Assembly (NCBI GenBank): GCA_964362515.1
Contig: CAYIEP010000003.1
Location: forward strand, 1 to 28,234
Source: CAYIEP01 sp964362515
GTDB taxonomy: Bacteria > Patescibacteriota > Minisyncoccia > UBA6257 > UBA9933
Length of the DNA: 28,234 nucleotides
Reading direction: 5' to 3'
Below are positions 1 through 6,920 of this stretch, one piece after another. Positions within the stretch are counted from its first letter, which is position 1. Each line of letters begins with the position of its first letter. Below the pieces are notes generated by a model that saw nothing but the letters and a program-made list of their open reading frames with translations, was not told the origin of the DNA and did not search any database. A program made the translations under genes and the position numbers.

Positions 1-16
1 TTTGGCGAACGCCAAA
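1..16. other. Perfect short hairpin at the window edge
   Basis: TTTGGC and GCCAAA form a perfect 6-bp stem around a 4-nt loop. It lies downstream of tRNA-Val on the minus strand, so it could be the stem of a terminator for the rpsA-ftsH-tRNA transcript. The U-tract that would prove this lies outside the window. Confidence 0.3.
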
Positions 17-50
17 GAAAAAATTTCTAAAACTGACCTTACTTTGATTC

Positions 51-125
51 TGGTGGGCGATGTAGGGATTGAACCTACGGCCTTCTCGGTGTAAACGAGA
101 CGCTCTACCACTGAGCTAATCGCCC
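51..125 (-). tRNA. tRNA-Val (anticodon UAC), CCA encoded
   Basis: The minus strand folds into a complete cloverleaf. It has acceptor GGGCGAT/ATCGCCC, D-stem GCTC/GAGC, anticodon stem TCTCG/CGAGA with loop TTTACAC (anticodon TAC, valine), and T-stem GTAGG/CCTAC with loop TTCAATC. Discriminator A is followed by an encoded CCA at 51-53. It sits 22 nt downstream of tRNA-Ile in the same orientation and is probably co-transcribed with it. Confidence 0.96.
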
Positions 126-147
126 ACAAAACGCGGCTAAGATTTTG

Positions 148-219
148 TGCGCGTGCCAGGATTCGAACCTGGAACCGCCGAGGTATAAGCTCGGAGCTCT
201 GCCGTTGAGCTACACGCGC
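148..219 (-). tRNA. tRNA-Ile (anticodon UAU)
   Basis: The minus strand gives a full 72-nt cloverleaf. It has acceptor GCGCGTG/CACGCGC, D-stem GCTC/GAGC with GG in the loop, anticodon stem CCGAG/CTCGG with loop CTTATAC, T-stem CCAGG/CCTGG with loop TTCGAAT, and discriminator A. The anticodon is TAT, which reads the isoleucine codon AUA directly. Most bacteria instead read AUA with a CAU tRNA modified by TilS. The 3' end is followed by CAA, so CCA is not encoded, unlike the neighbouring tRNA-Val. Its first base abuts the ftsH stop codon with no spacer. Confidence 0.95.
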
Positions 220-2073
220 TTAATTCCAGTTTATCATTACCGGCTTAAATTTAAAGCCTTTAATAAGTTCGTCGAATTCTTCTCTTTCAAGAGTTTCTTT
301 TTTTATTAATTCTTCGGCGAGAGTCTTAAGCGCTTTTTTTCTTGAAATAATAATTTTTCTGGCTGTTTCAAGGGCCCTATTTATAAAATCTCTGATTTCA
401 TTGTCTATTTCGGCGGCAATTTTTTCGGAATAATTTTTTTCCGTTGATATTTCTCTGCCTAAAAATATCATCTCTTGAGCTTTGCCGTAAACAATCGGCC
501 CGATTTTTTTACTCATCCCGAATCTGGTTACCAGTTTTCTGACAAGGTCGGAAGCTTGCTGTAGGTCGTTCGACGCTCCCGTTGAAATATCGCCGAAAGT
601 TTCCTGTTCGGAAACATAACCGCCCAGCATAATCGCCAGGTCATTCATAAATTGCGATTTCGTTCTTAAATAAGTTTCTTCAAGCGGCAATTTCAAGGTG
701 TAACCGCCGGCTTTTCCTCTGGCAATAATGGAAACTTTATGAACGGGGTCGGAGCCTTTAAGGCTGGCCGTTACTAAGGCGTGCCCGGCTTCATGATAGG
801 CGGTTATTTCTTTTTCTTTGGGCAATATAATTCTTGACCTTTTCTCGGGGCCTAATAAAACTTTTTCCACCGCCTCAAAAATATCCTGCTGAAATATTTC
901 TTTTTGATTTTTTCTAGCCGCCAAAATAGCCGCTTCGTTCATTAAATTAGCCAAGTCGGCGCCGGAAAATCCCGGCGTTCTCTCCGCCACTTTTCTTGAA
1001 TTAATGTTTTTTGCCAAATTTTTACCGCGAGAATGAATTTTTAAAATTTCTTCTCTTTCACCGATATCGGGCAAAACCAAAACGACTCTTCTGTCAAACC
1101 TACCCGGTCTTAAAAGAGCGGTGTCTAAAACATCCGGACGGTTTGTCGCGGCAATCACTATTCTCCCGTCATCTTTTTCAAATCCGTCCATTTCCACAAG
1201 TATCTGATTTAATGTCTGTTCTCTTTCATCGTGTCCGCCGCCAAGTCCGGAGCCTCTTTCCCGGCCAACCGCGTCAATTTCGTCTATAAAAATTATCGCC
1301 CTGCCGGCTTTTTTGGCGGTGGCGAATAAATCCCTTACTCTGGCGGCGCCGATTCCCACAAACATTTCAACGAATTCCGAACCGGAAATATGGAAAAAGG
1401 GGACATTGGCCTCGCCCGCCACCGCGCGCGCTAAAAGAGTTTTGCCCGTTCCCGGCAGCCCGAAAAGCAAAACTCCTCTTGGAATTTTTGCACCGATTTC
1501 CAAATATTTTTTCGGGTTTTTTAAAAAGTCCACCACTTCTATTAATTCCTGTTTGGCTTCTTTTAATCCGGCGATGTCGTTAAAAGTTATTCTATCCTTA
1601 AATTGAGAAAAGAGCTTGATATTGGCCTTGCCGAAAGTAAAAGCTTGGTTCATTCCCGTCTTCGCTTGCCTGAATATCAGCCAAAATAAAAAACCTATTA
1701 TAAGAAGCGGCAAAAGAACGGGTATCAAAATTTCCAGCCAAAACTTGGCCCCCGAACGGTCTTTAATTTCTAAATTAACCTTTTGAAATTTTGCCGATTC
1801 CACTCCGTAATTTTTTAATGTTTCCGAAAGACCGGCCTCGGTTTCTTTTCGGGAAACAATTTTTTCTCCATTTTTTAATTCCGCTTCAAGTTCGTTTCCG
1901 GAAACCGTTATTTTAGAGATTTCCTCGGAATTTATTTTTAAAGCCAACTGGTCAATTGTCAAAAGAGGGGGGGTTTTCTGCTCTGAATAAAAAATTGAAA
2001 ATAATAAAGTGATTACGAGAAAAGTGGTAATCGCCCAAAAAATATTTTTGGACAAAGATTGAATATTTTTCAT
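220..2073 (-). CDS. ftsH: ATP-dependent zinc metalloprotease FtsH
   Basis: FtsH is a membrane-anchored hexameric AAA+ protease that extracts and degrades membrane and short-lived cytosolic proteins. The 617 residues follow the family order. Two membrane segments (about 10-29 and 111-134) flank a small extracytoplasmic domain. The AAA+ module has Walker A GLPGTGKT (205-212), Walker B IFIDE (261-265) and a second region of homology ending in RPGRFDRR. The peptidase has the zinc motif HEAGH (427-431). Walker A carries Leu where most FtsH proteins have Pro (GPPGTGKT), which should be tolerated. The start ATG overlaps the rpsA stop by one base (TAATG), so translation is probably coupled. The stop codon ends exactly where tRNA-Ile begins. 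Confidence 0.98.
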   Translation of the reverse strand: MKNIQSLSKNIFWAITTFLVITLLFSIFYSEQKTPPLLTIDQLALKINSEEISKITVSGNELEAELKNGEKIVSRKETEAGLSETLKNYGVESAKFQKVNLEIKDRSGAKFWLEILIPVLLPLLIIGFLFWLIFRQAKTGMNQAFTFGKANIKLFSQFKDRITFNDIAGLKEAKQELIEVVDFLKNPKKYLEIGAKIPRGVLLFGLPGTGKTLLARAVAGEANVPFFHISGSEFVEMFVGIGAARVRDLFATAKKAGRAIIFIDEIDAVGRERGSGLGGGHDEREQTLNQILVEMDGFEKDDGRIVIAATNRPDVLDTALLRPGRFDRRVVLVLPDIGEREEILKIHSRGKNLAKNINSRKVAERTPGFSGADLANLMNEAAILAARKNQKEIFQQDIFEAVEKVLLGPEKRSRIILPKEKEITAYHEAGHALVTASLKGSDPVHKVSIIARGKAGGYTLKLPLEETYLRTKSQFMNDLAIMLGGYVSEQETFGDISTGASNDLQQASDLVRKLVTRFGMSKKIGPIVYGKAQEMIFLGREISTEKNYSEKIAAEIDNEIRDFINRALETARKIIISRKKALKTLAEELIKKETLEREEFDELIKGFKFKPVMINWN

Positions 2074-3170
2074 TATTTTTTAAGTTTTAAAATTATTCTT
2101 TTTTCTTCGGGCTTTATTGATTCTATAATAAAGTCGCGCTTGTCGCCAAGTAATAATTTTTTCTTCATTTCTTCAACCCCGCCAAATTCGGCGACATGAA
2201 TCATCCCTTGAAGATTGTGTTCTAAATTGATGTAAGCGCCGAAAGGATTAAATTTATAAACCGTTCCTTTTACTTCCTGTCCGTCTTTAAATTTATCTCC
2301 GGCCGCGTCCCATGGATTGGGCTTTAGGGCTTTTAGCGAAAGAAAAACCTGGCTTTCTTTAATATCGGTTATTTTAGCCTTTATTAAATCGTCAACTTTA
2401 ACTATTTCCTTGGGATTATCTATGAGCCGGTGGTCAAGTTCGGAAATATGAATCATTCCTTCTATTGAAGGATTGTCGGCAAAACTTACAAAAGCTCCGA
2501 AGTCGGCGACTCCGGAAATAACTCCGTCAATTATGTCTCCGGCCTTATATTGCTTAAGAAGCTCTTTTATGTTTTCTTCCGCGACTTCTCTTTCGGAAAT
2601 TATTAATTTATTAAGGCGGGGGTTAAGGTCGCTTATTTTAACGTTTAATTCCTGTCCGATAAGATTTTTAAGTTCTTCCAGTATTTTATTTTTATCTCCG
2701 TCGCTTACTCGGGGATAATGCTCCGGCCCAAGCTGGGACACGGGCAAGAAAGCTTTTACTTCGCTGATTTCGGCGACCAGCCCGCCCTTGTTGGCGCCGG
2801 TTACTTTAACTTTGAACGCGTCTCCTTTTTCTTTAATATCTTTAAGCTCCTGCCAATTCTTTTGTTTCTGGGCGCCTAAAAGAGAAAGTTCTATATAGCC
2901 GTCGTCGTTTTCCAGATTAATAATTTTTGAGCCTATTAAATCGCCGGGCTTTAAGTCTTTAATAATTCCTTTGGCGTTTAAAAGCTCGTATCCGTAAATT
3001 ATTCCTGTGCCGAATTTACTAACTTCAAAATAAACCGCTTTCGGGGTTTTCGTTAAAAATTTTACTTCAACAAGGTCTCCTTCTTTCAAAAAAGGAATCA
3101 GCTCCGGCTCGTTTTTAATAAGCTGGCTTATCAGAGAAGACGGTTTTTTATTAAGCACCGCGTTTGACAT
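2073..3170 (-). CDS. rpsA: 30S ribosomal protein S1 (four S1 repeats)
   Basis: S1 binds mRNA on the 30S subunit and helps load messages. The 365 residues contain four OB-fold S1 repeats, starting near residues 25, 115, 210 and 295. Repeats three and four are the best conserved (GAFVSF...GMIHISEL and GAYINL...GMIHVAEF). Proteobacterial S1 has six repeats and about 557 residues, so this is a short form. It is first in an apparent rpsA-ftsH-tRNA transcript. A TTGACA/TATACT promoter lies so close to the ATG that the mRNA should start at or within a few bases of the start codon, with no Shine-Dalgarno. The family call is firm; how closely its role matches E. coli S1 is inference. Confidence 0.93.
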   Translation of the reverse strand: MSNAVLNKKPSSLISQLIKNEPELIPFLKEGDLVEVKFLTKTPKAVYFEVSKFGTGIIYGYELLNAKGIIKDLKPGDLIGSKIINLENDDGYIELSLLGAQKQKNWQELKDIKEKGDAFKVKVTGANKGGLVAEISEVKAFLPVSQLGPEHYPRVSDGDKNKILEELKNLIGQELNVKISDLNPRLNKLIISEREVAEENIKELLKQYKAGDIIDGVISGVADFGAFVSFADNPSIEGMIHISELDHRLIDNPKEIVKVDDLIKAKITDIKESQVFLSLKALKPNPWDAAGDKFKDGQEVKGTVYKFNPFGAYINLEHNLQGMIHVAEFGGVEEMKKKLLLGDKRDFIIESIKPEEKRIILKLKK

Positions 3171-3178
3171 GTTATAAA

Positions 3179-3206
3179 AGTATAATCACGGCCTTCGTTT
3201 TGTCAA
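3179..3206 (-). promoter_or_regulatory. rpsA promoter, leaderless geometry
   Basis: On the minus strand, -35 TTGACA (3206-3201), a 16-nt spacer and -10 TATACT (3184-3179). Only 8 nt separate the -10 from the rpsA ATG, so the transcript should begin at or within about 2 nt of the start codon. Confidence 0.75.
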
Positions 3207-3219
3207 TTTTTTACGACTA

Positions 3220-3248
3220 TTGACAAGTTTGTTGTTCTATACTAACTT
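3220..3248 (+). promoter_or_regulatory. Probable promoter of the 39-aa gene
   Basis: A perfect -35 TTGACA (3220-3225) has TAACTT 17 nt downstream (3243-3248). A better hexamer, TATACT (3238-3243), is only 12 nt away, which is too close for a standard promoter. The -35 is clear and the -10 is ambiguous. It is arranged back to back with the rpsA promoter. Confidence 0.4.
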
Positions 3249-3254
3249 TAAAAT

Positions 3255-3291
3255 AAGTTGAAAGGGTTTTTAACCTTTTGACGAGCAACTT
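3255..3291 (+). other. Nested stem-loop in the 5' leader of the 39-aa gene
   Basis: Outer stem AAGTTG (3255-3260) pairs with CAACTT (3286-3291). An inner stem, AAAGG (3261-3265) with CCTTT (3274-3278), closes a short loop. It lies between the likely promoter and the Shine-Dalgarno, so it would be a structured leader. The AAGTTG sequence recurs at 3504-3509 downstream of the gene, which could allow alternative pairing. Confidence 0.35.
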
Positions 3292-3320
3292 CCCATTAAC
3301 CAAAACAGGAGAAAAGTATC

Positions 3321-3440
3321 ATGAGAACGAAAGTCGGCTACACCCCCGTTCGACCCGATATGTCCGTGAGCGGCGCGAATACCATGGCCCCTATGACACC
3401 CCTCAAGCTCGCCGGCGGTGGCGCGTTCGACTTCGGCTAG
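3321..3440 (+). CDS. Unrecognised 39-residue small protein
   Basis: I do not recognise this protein. The ORF begins MRTKVGYTPVRPDMSV and ends LAGGGAFDFG. It is supported by context: a strong Shine-Dalgarno (AGGAGA, 3307-3312, 8 nt before ATG), a TTGACA box upstream and a strong terminator at 3528-3558, which together make a single-gene unit. Most housekeeping genes here lack a Shine-Dalgarno. Codons are strikingly C/G-ending (GTC GGC TAC ACC CCC; GCC GGC GGT GGC GCG TTC GAC), unlike the A/T-ending use of its neighbours, which could mean recent acquisition or strong translational selection. There is no membrane segment and no cysteine. The last codons TTCGGCTAG are repeated just after the stop, a tandem duplication. 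A longer ORF in another frame (3278-3505) has no Shine-Dalgarno and an arginine-rich nonsense-like translation. Confidence 0.6.
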   Translation: MRTKVGYTPVRPDMSVSGANTMAPMTPLKLAGGGAFDFG

Positions 3441-3527
3441 GTTCGGCTAGGACATTCCCGCCCAAACCCACAACAACGGGTCGTAATCTACGACTAAAAA
3501 AATAAGTTGCTGTGGCAACCAACCATT

Positions 3528-3558
3528 AAATAGAGACCCCGGTCTCTATTTTTTATTT
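3528..3558 (+). terminator. Rho-independent terminator after the 39-aa gene
   Basis: AAATAGAGACC pairs with GGTCTCTATTT around a very small loop (stem 3528-3551) and is followed by a T-rich tract to 3558. Two small hairpins precede it: GTCGTA/TACGAC near 3480-3494 and GTTGC/GCAAC at 3506-3519. Confidence 0.88.
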
Positions 3559-3577
3559 TAATCAGCCACAGCTTGGA

Positions 3578-3648
3578 ACTAAAATACTTTGAATGCGGAG
3601 AAGAAAAAGTTTTGGGTTTGTTTGATTTCCGCAATTCAAACTAAAATA
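3578..3648 (+). repeat. Hairpin repeat element, copy 1, upstream of rpsO
   Basis: Imperfect inverted ends TTTGAATGCGGA (3588-3599) and TCCGCAATTCAAA (3628-3640) enclose a purine-rich then T/G-rich core. The 9-mer ACTAAAATA occurs directly on both sides (3578-3586 and 3640-3648), resembling a target-site duplication. Two 20-mers from the core recur near 11.7 kb: 3597-3616 in inverted orientation at 11713-11732, and 3610-3629 in direct orientation at 11740-11759. No gene is visible inside. Confidence 0.65.
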
Positions 3649-3654
3649 AACTGA

Positions 3655-3683
3655 TTGACATTTAAAAGCCGTTAAATTAATCT
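3655..3683 (+). promoter_or_regulatory. rpsO operon promoter, leaderless geometry
   Basis: Perfect -35 TTGACA (3655-3660), 17-nt spacer, and TAATCT (3678-3683, TANNNT type) as -10. The hexamer ends 6 nt before the rpsO ATG at 3690, which puts the transcription start on or next to the A of the start codon. The -10 matches the consensus only in part. Confidence 0.6.
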
Positions 3684-3689
3684 AAGGTC

Positions 3690-3956
3690 ATGTTAAACTC
3701 AATCGATAAGCAAAAATTAATAGAAGAGCATCGGATTAATGAAAAAGACACCGGCTCGGTTGAGATTCAAATAGCTTTATTGAGCAAAAAAATTACTCAA
3801 ATATTGGATCATTTAAAAATCAGCCCCAAAGACAATCACTCAAGAATGGGCCTTCTTAAAATGGTTGGAAAAAGAAAAGGGTTTTTAAATTATCTTTTTA
3901 AATCCGACAATAAAAGTTATTCCGCTCTGATTAAAAAGTTGGGGCTTAAAAAGTAA
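3690..3956 (+). CDS. rpsO: 30S ribosomal protein S15
   Basis: S15 is a primary 16S rRNA-binding protein of the small subunit platform and contacts the 50S bridge. The 88 residues match the usual length. Recognisable family sequence includes NEKDTGSVEIQIALLSKKI near residues 17-35, the DNHSRMGLL segment near 50 and the GKRKGFLNYL motif near 62. It is the first gene of rpsO-NYN-pnp. In many bacteria rpsO directly precedes pnp, so this is the conserved pair with an inserted gene. No usable Shine-Dalgarno precedes it: AAGG lies only 2 nt from the ATG. Confidence 0.97.
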   Translation: MLNSIDKQKLIEEHRINEKDTGSVEIQIALLSKKITQILDHLKISPKDNHSRMGLLKMVGKRKGFLNYLFKSDNKSYSALIKKLGLKK

Positions 3957-3965
3957 ATATGAAAT

Positions 3966-4466
3966 ATGATTTATAAAGAACAACGCGTCGGAATTTTCAT
4001 AGACATTCAAAATCTTTACCATTCAACTAAAAATCTTTATTCCGGCCGGCCGAATTACAGAGAAATAATTAAAGAAATAACCGGCGGAAGAAAGCTGATA
4101 AGAGTAATCGGTTATGTGGTAAAAAGCGAAACGGCGCTTGGAGAGTCTTCTTTTTTTGAAGCGCTTGATAAAATCGGCATAGAGTTAAGAATCAAAGACC
4201 TTCAAGTATTTGCCGGCGGCGCCAAAAAAGCCGATTGGGACGTGGGAATGGCGGTTGACGCCATAAGAATGGCGAATTTTTTGGACGTGGTTATTTTAGT
4301 CACTGGAGACGGCGATTTTGTGCCGCTGGTTGAATATCTTCAATGGGGCCTTGGAAGAAAAGTTGAGGTCGCCGCCTTCGGCAGAAGCGCTTCTTTGAAA
4401 TTGAAAGAATCCGCCGATATTTTTATCGACCTTGAAAAAATACCGAAAATGATTTTAAAAAAATAA
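3966..4466 (+). CDS. NYN/LabA-type (DUF88) PIN-fold nuclease
   Basis: This is a predicted PIN-like ribonuclease of the NYN family. The 166 residues carry the family's acidic motifs: GIFIDIQN near 9-16, KKADWDVGMAVDA near 87-99 and VTGDGDFVPLVEYL near 112-125. Together these Asp residues form the metal site in NYN proteins. It lies 9 nt after rpsO and 4 nt before pnp, so it is co-transcribed with polynucleotide phosphorylase, which points to RNA processing or decay. A mini-ORF (ATG at 3959, TAA ending at 3976) overlaps the start and might modulate initiation. The exact substrate cannot be read from the sequence. The fold call is strong and the nuclease activity is inferred. Confidence 0.88.
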   Translation: MIYKEQRVGIFIDIQNLYHSTKNLYSGRPNYREIIKEITGGRKLIRVIGYVVKSETALGESSFFEALDKIGIELRIKDLQVFAGGAKKADWDVGMAVDAIRMANFLDVVILVTGDGDFVPLVEYLQWGLGRKVEVAAFGRSASLKLKESADIFIDLEKIPKMILKK

Positions 4467-4470
4467 ATTT

Positions 4471-6591
4471 ATGAATTTAGAAAAACAGGAGTTTAAAGCG
4501 GAATTCGCCGGCCAAACAATAAAAATAACGTCGTCAAAAATCGCCGAACAAGCCAATAGCGCGATAATCGGACAATACGGCGACACCGTTGTTTTGGCGA
4601 CCGTAACGATAAACAAAGAAGATTCCCCAAAAGATTATCTTCCTTTGGTTGTTGATTACGAAGAAAAATTTTACGCCGCCGGAAAAATAATCGGCAGCCG
4701 ATTCGTTAGAAGAGAAGGAAGGCCATCCGAAGAATCTATTCTTTCCGGACGGCTTATTGACAGAAGCATCAGGCCGCTTTTTGACGCCAGAATAAGAAAA
4801 GATATTCAAATAGTCATTACCGTTCTCTCTTACGACGAAGAAAATGACCCTGATTTTATTTCTCTTTTAACCGCCTCAACCGCTTTGGCTATATCGGAGA
4901 TTCCCTGGAACGGACCGGTTGCCGGAATAAAACTGGCAAGACTGACGAACGGAAAAACAATTATTAACCCGACAAACTCGCAACTGAAAGAATGGAAAGA
5001 AAAAAAAGAGCTTGAATTTGAATCTTTTGTCGCCGGCCTTGAAGATAAAGTAAACATGATTGAACTTATCGGAAACGAAACGAATGAAGAAAAAGTCATT
5101 GAGTCTTTTGAGGCGGGACAAAAAGAAATAACAAATTTAATTCAATTCCAAAAAGATGTCGTTAAAAAAATAGGAAAAACCAAGTTAAATTTTAAATTCG
5201 ATGAAGAATTAAAAAATCGGGTAAAGAAAGAGTCTAAGGAATTTTTAGGGGGCAAGCTTGAGGAAGCGCTTTATGTCAAAGATAAATCCTTAAGACAGGA
5301 AAAATTAAACGATTTAAAAAAATCGCTTTGGGAATATTTTGAAAAAAAACCGGAAGAAAAAACATTCAATCAATCGTTTATTGATTCTATTTTCGAAGAA
5401 GAAATAGACGAGCTTGTCCATAAAAAAACCATTGATGAGGAGAAAAGACCCGATGGAAGAAAAATTGACGAAGTAAGAGAGCTTTTTGGAGAAATTGGGC
5501 TGTTTAAAAGACTTCATGGCTCGGCTCTTTTTATGCGAGGGAATACACAGGCATTGGCCGTGGTTACTTTAGCCCCGCCCGGAGCGGAACAGCTGATTGA
5601 AACAATGGAGGCTTTAGTGAAAAGAAGATTTATGCTTCATTATAATTTTCCGCCCTATTCAACCGGAGAAATAGGAAGGCTGGGCGGCCCGGGAAGAAGA
5701 GAAATCGGCCACGGCGCTTTGGCGGAAAAAACCATAAGATCGCTTATCCCAAATCAAGAAGAATTTCCATATACCATAAGAGTAGTGTCGGAAATATTGT
5801 CTTCAAACGGCTCTTCTTCAATGGCCACTGTTTGCGCTTCTTCTTTGGCTTTAATGGACGCCGGCGTTCCAATAAAAAAAGCGGCAGCCGGAATAGCAAT
5901 GGGGCTGATGAGTTCAAAAAACGGAAAATATAAAATCTTAACCGATATTCAGGGACCGGAAGACCATTACGGCGACATGGATTGCAAAATTGGCGGCACA
6001 AAAGACGGGATAACCGCCATTCAAATGGACGTAAAAATAGAAGGCGTAAGCGTTAAAATTTTAGGCGAAGTTTTTAGTCAGGCAAAAAACGCCCGAATGG
6101 AAATATTAAATTTTATGAACGGCGTTATTGACAAGCCCAAAGAAAAAATATCTTCCTACGCGCCGATAATAATGAGTCTGGAAATAGACCCGCAACAAAT
6201 CGGGGAAGTAATCGGGCCCGGCGGGAAAATAATAAATAGAATAATCAAAGACACCGGCGTCGACACTATTGATATAGAAGAGTCCGGCAGGGTTTTTGTG
6301 GCTTCCAATAATCACGAAAAAGCCGATATGGCCATTCGTTATATAAAATCCATAACCAAAGAATTTCAAGTCGGGGAAATAATTGAAGGAGAAATAATAA
6401 AAATATTGGAATTCGGGGCGATAGTTGATTTAGGCGGAGGAAAAGACGGAATGATTCACGTCTCGGAACTAAAAGAAGGCTTTGTTAAAAAAGTGGAAGA
6501 TGTCGTCAGGCTGGGAGATTTGGTTAAGGCTAAAGTTATAAGGACGGAAAACGGGAAAATCGGCCTCTCAATCAGAGCCTTGGGCGAATAA
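4471..6591 (+). CDS. pnp: Polyribonucleotide nucleotidyltransferase (PNPase)
   Basis: PNPase degrades RNA 3' to 5' by phosphorolysis and can add 3' tails. The 706 residues show the standard order. A first RNase PH domain contains FVRREGRPSEESILSGRLID. It is followed by a helical linker and a second RNase PH domain starting at RPDGRKIDE, with the active-site stretch GSSSMATVCASSLALMDAG. Next come a KH domain with the loop IGPGGK and a C-terminal S1 domain ending GMIHVSEL. Length and domain set are full size. It is last in rpsO-NYN-pnp, 4 nt after the NYN gene. The start has no Shine-Dalgarno, so it probably relies on coupling. It converges on rpsT with a 9-nt gap and no obvious terminator. Confidence 0.98.
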   Translation: MNLEKQEFKAEFAGQTIKITSSKIAEQANSAIIGQYGDTVVLATVTINKEDSPKDYLPLVVDYEEKFYAAGKIIGSRFVRREGRPSEESILSGRLIDRSIRPLFDARIRKDIQIVITVLSYDEENDPDFISLLTASTALAISEIPWNGPVAGIKLARLTNGKTIINPTNSQLKEWKEKKELEFESFVAGLEDKVNMIELIGNETNEEKVIESFEAGQKEITNLIQFQKDVVKKIGKTKLNFKFDEELKNRVKKESKEFLGGKLEEALYVKDKSLRQEKLNDLKKSLWEYFEKKPEEKTFNQSFIDSIFEEEIDELVHKKTIDEEKRPDGRKIDEVRELFGEIGLFKRLHGSALFMRGNTQALAVVTLAPPGAEQLIETMEALVKRRFMLHYNFPPYSTGEIGRLGGPGRREIGHGALAEKTIRSLIPNQEEFPYTIRVVSEILSSNGSSSMATVCASSLALMDAGVPIKKAAAGIAMGLMSSKNGKYKILTDIQGPEDHYGDMDCKIGGTKDGITAIQMDVKIEGVSVKILGEVFSQAKNARMEILNFMNGVIDKPKEKISSYAPIIMSLEIDPQQIGEVIGPGGKIINRIIKDTGVDTIDIEESGRVFVASNNHEKADMAIRYIKSITKEFQVGEIIEGEIIKILEFGAIVDLGGGKDGMIHVSELKEGFVKKVEDVVRLGDLVKAKVIRTENGKIGLSIRALGE

Positions 6592-6600
6592 TTTATTTAA

Positions 6601-6867
6601 TCAGCTTTGCGGAGCTAAGCTCAACTTTGTCAGTCTTGATTTTAACCTTGAAGCTTTATTCTTTTTTATAAGATTGACCTTCGCTGATTTATCGAGCTTC
6701 TTATAAACTTCGGGCAGGTACTTTTTCGCTTCTTCCTTTTTGCCGGCCGCTATAAGTTTTTTGTAATTTTTAATAACCGCCCTAAGTCCGGTTTTTCCTT
6801 TCGTGTTTTTCTCCCTTCTTTTGATATTCTGGCGCAAGGCCTTTTTGGCGGATTTTATTCTAGGCAT
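6601..6867 (-). CDS. rpsT: 30S ribosomal protein S20
   Basis: S20 binds 16S rRNA in the body of the small subunit. I chose the start giving MPRIKSAKKALRQ, because S20 proteins begin with a MANIKSAKKR-like motif. The 25 extra residues possible upstream would overlap the promoter. The result is 88 residues, the normal size. It is lysine-rich and helical, with the conserved KSAKKALRQN start and AKVNLIKKNKASRLKSRL near the end. It is a single gene, divergent from ruvA. Its promoter places the RNA 5' end at the ATG and no Shine-Dalgarno is present. Confidence 0.95.
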   Translation of the reverse strand: MPRIKSAKKALRQNIKRREKNTKGKTGLRAVIKNYKKLIAAGKKEEAKKYLPEVYKKLDKSAKVNLIKKNKASRLKSRLTKLSLAPQS

Positions 6868-6874
6868 TGGATTA

Positions 6875-6902
6875 ATATTATTATTTTTAGTTTGAATGTC
6901 AA
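6875..6902 (-). promoter_or_regulatory. rpsT promoter, leaderless geometry
   Basis: On the minus strand, TTGACA (6902-6897), a 16-nt spacer and TAATAT (6880-6875). The -10 ends 7 nt before the rpsT ATG (6867). The -35 box shares base 6897 with the -35 of the opposing ruvA promoter. Confidence 0.72.
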
Positions 6903-6920
6903 TGTTGTTTCGGATAAAAT
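6892..6920 (+). promoter_or_regulatory. ruvA promoter, overlapping the rpsT promoter
   Basis: TTGAAT (6892-6897), 17-nt spacer, TAAAAT (6915-6920). The ATG at 6934 is 14 nt after the -10, so the leader would be only about 7 nt, too short for a Shine-Dalgarno. The -35 box abuts that of rpsT on the other strand. Confidence 0.6.

Noticed and set aside
3226..3243. TTGACA plus TATACT as a normal promoter for the 39-aa gene
   Set aside because: The spacer is only 12 nt, too short for a standard sigma-70-type promoter. I kept the -35 and left the -10 open.
3278..3505. 75-aa ORF overlapping the 39-aa gene in another frame
   Set aside because: It has no Shine-Dalgarno at its start and an arginine-rich translation without family features, while the 39-aa frame has a well-placed AGGAGA and a consistent codon bias.
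3255..3558. Known structured RNA (tmRNA, SRP RNA, RNase P RNA, 6S)
   Set aside because: None of the conserved sequence blocks of these RNAs is visible. The transcript looks like a short mRNA with hairpins.
4534..6369. Several minus-strand ORFs inside pnp
   Set aside because: They are shadows of the pnp frame, with no start signals or recognisable domains.
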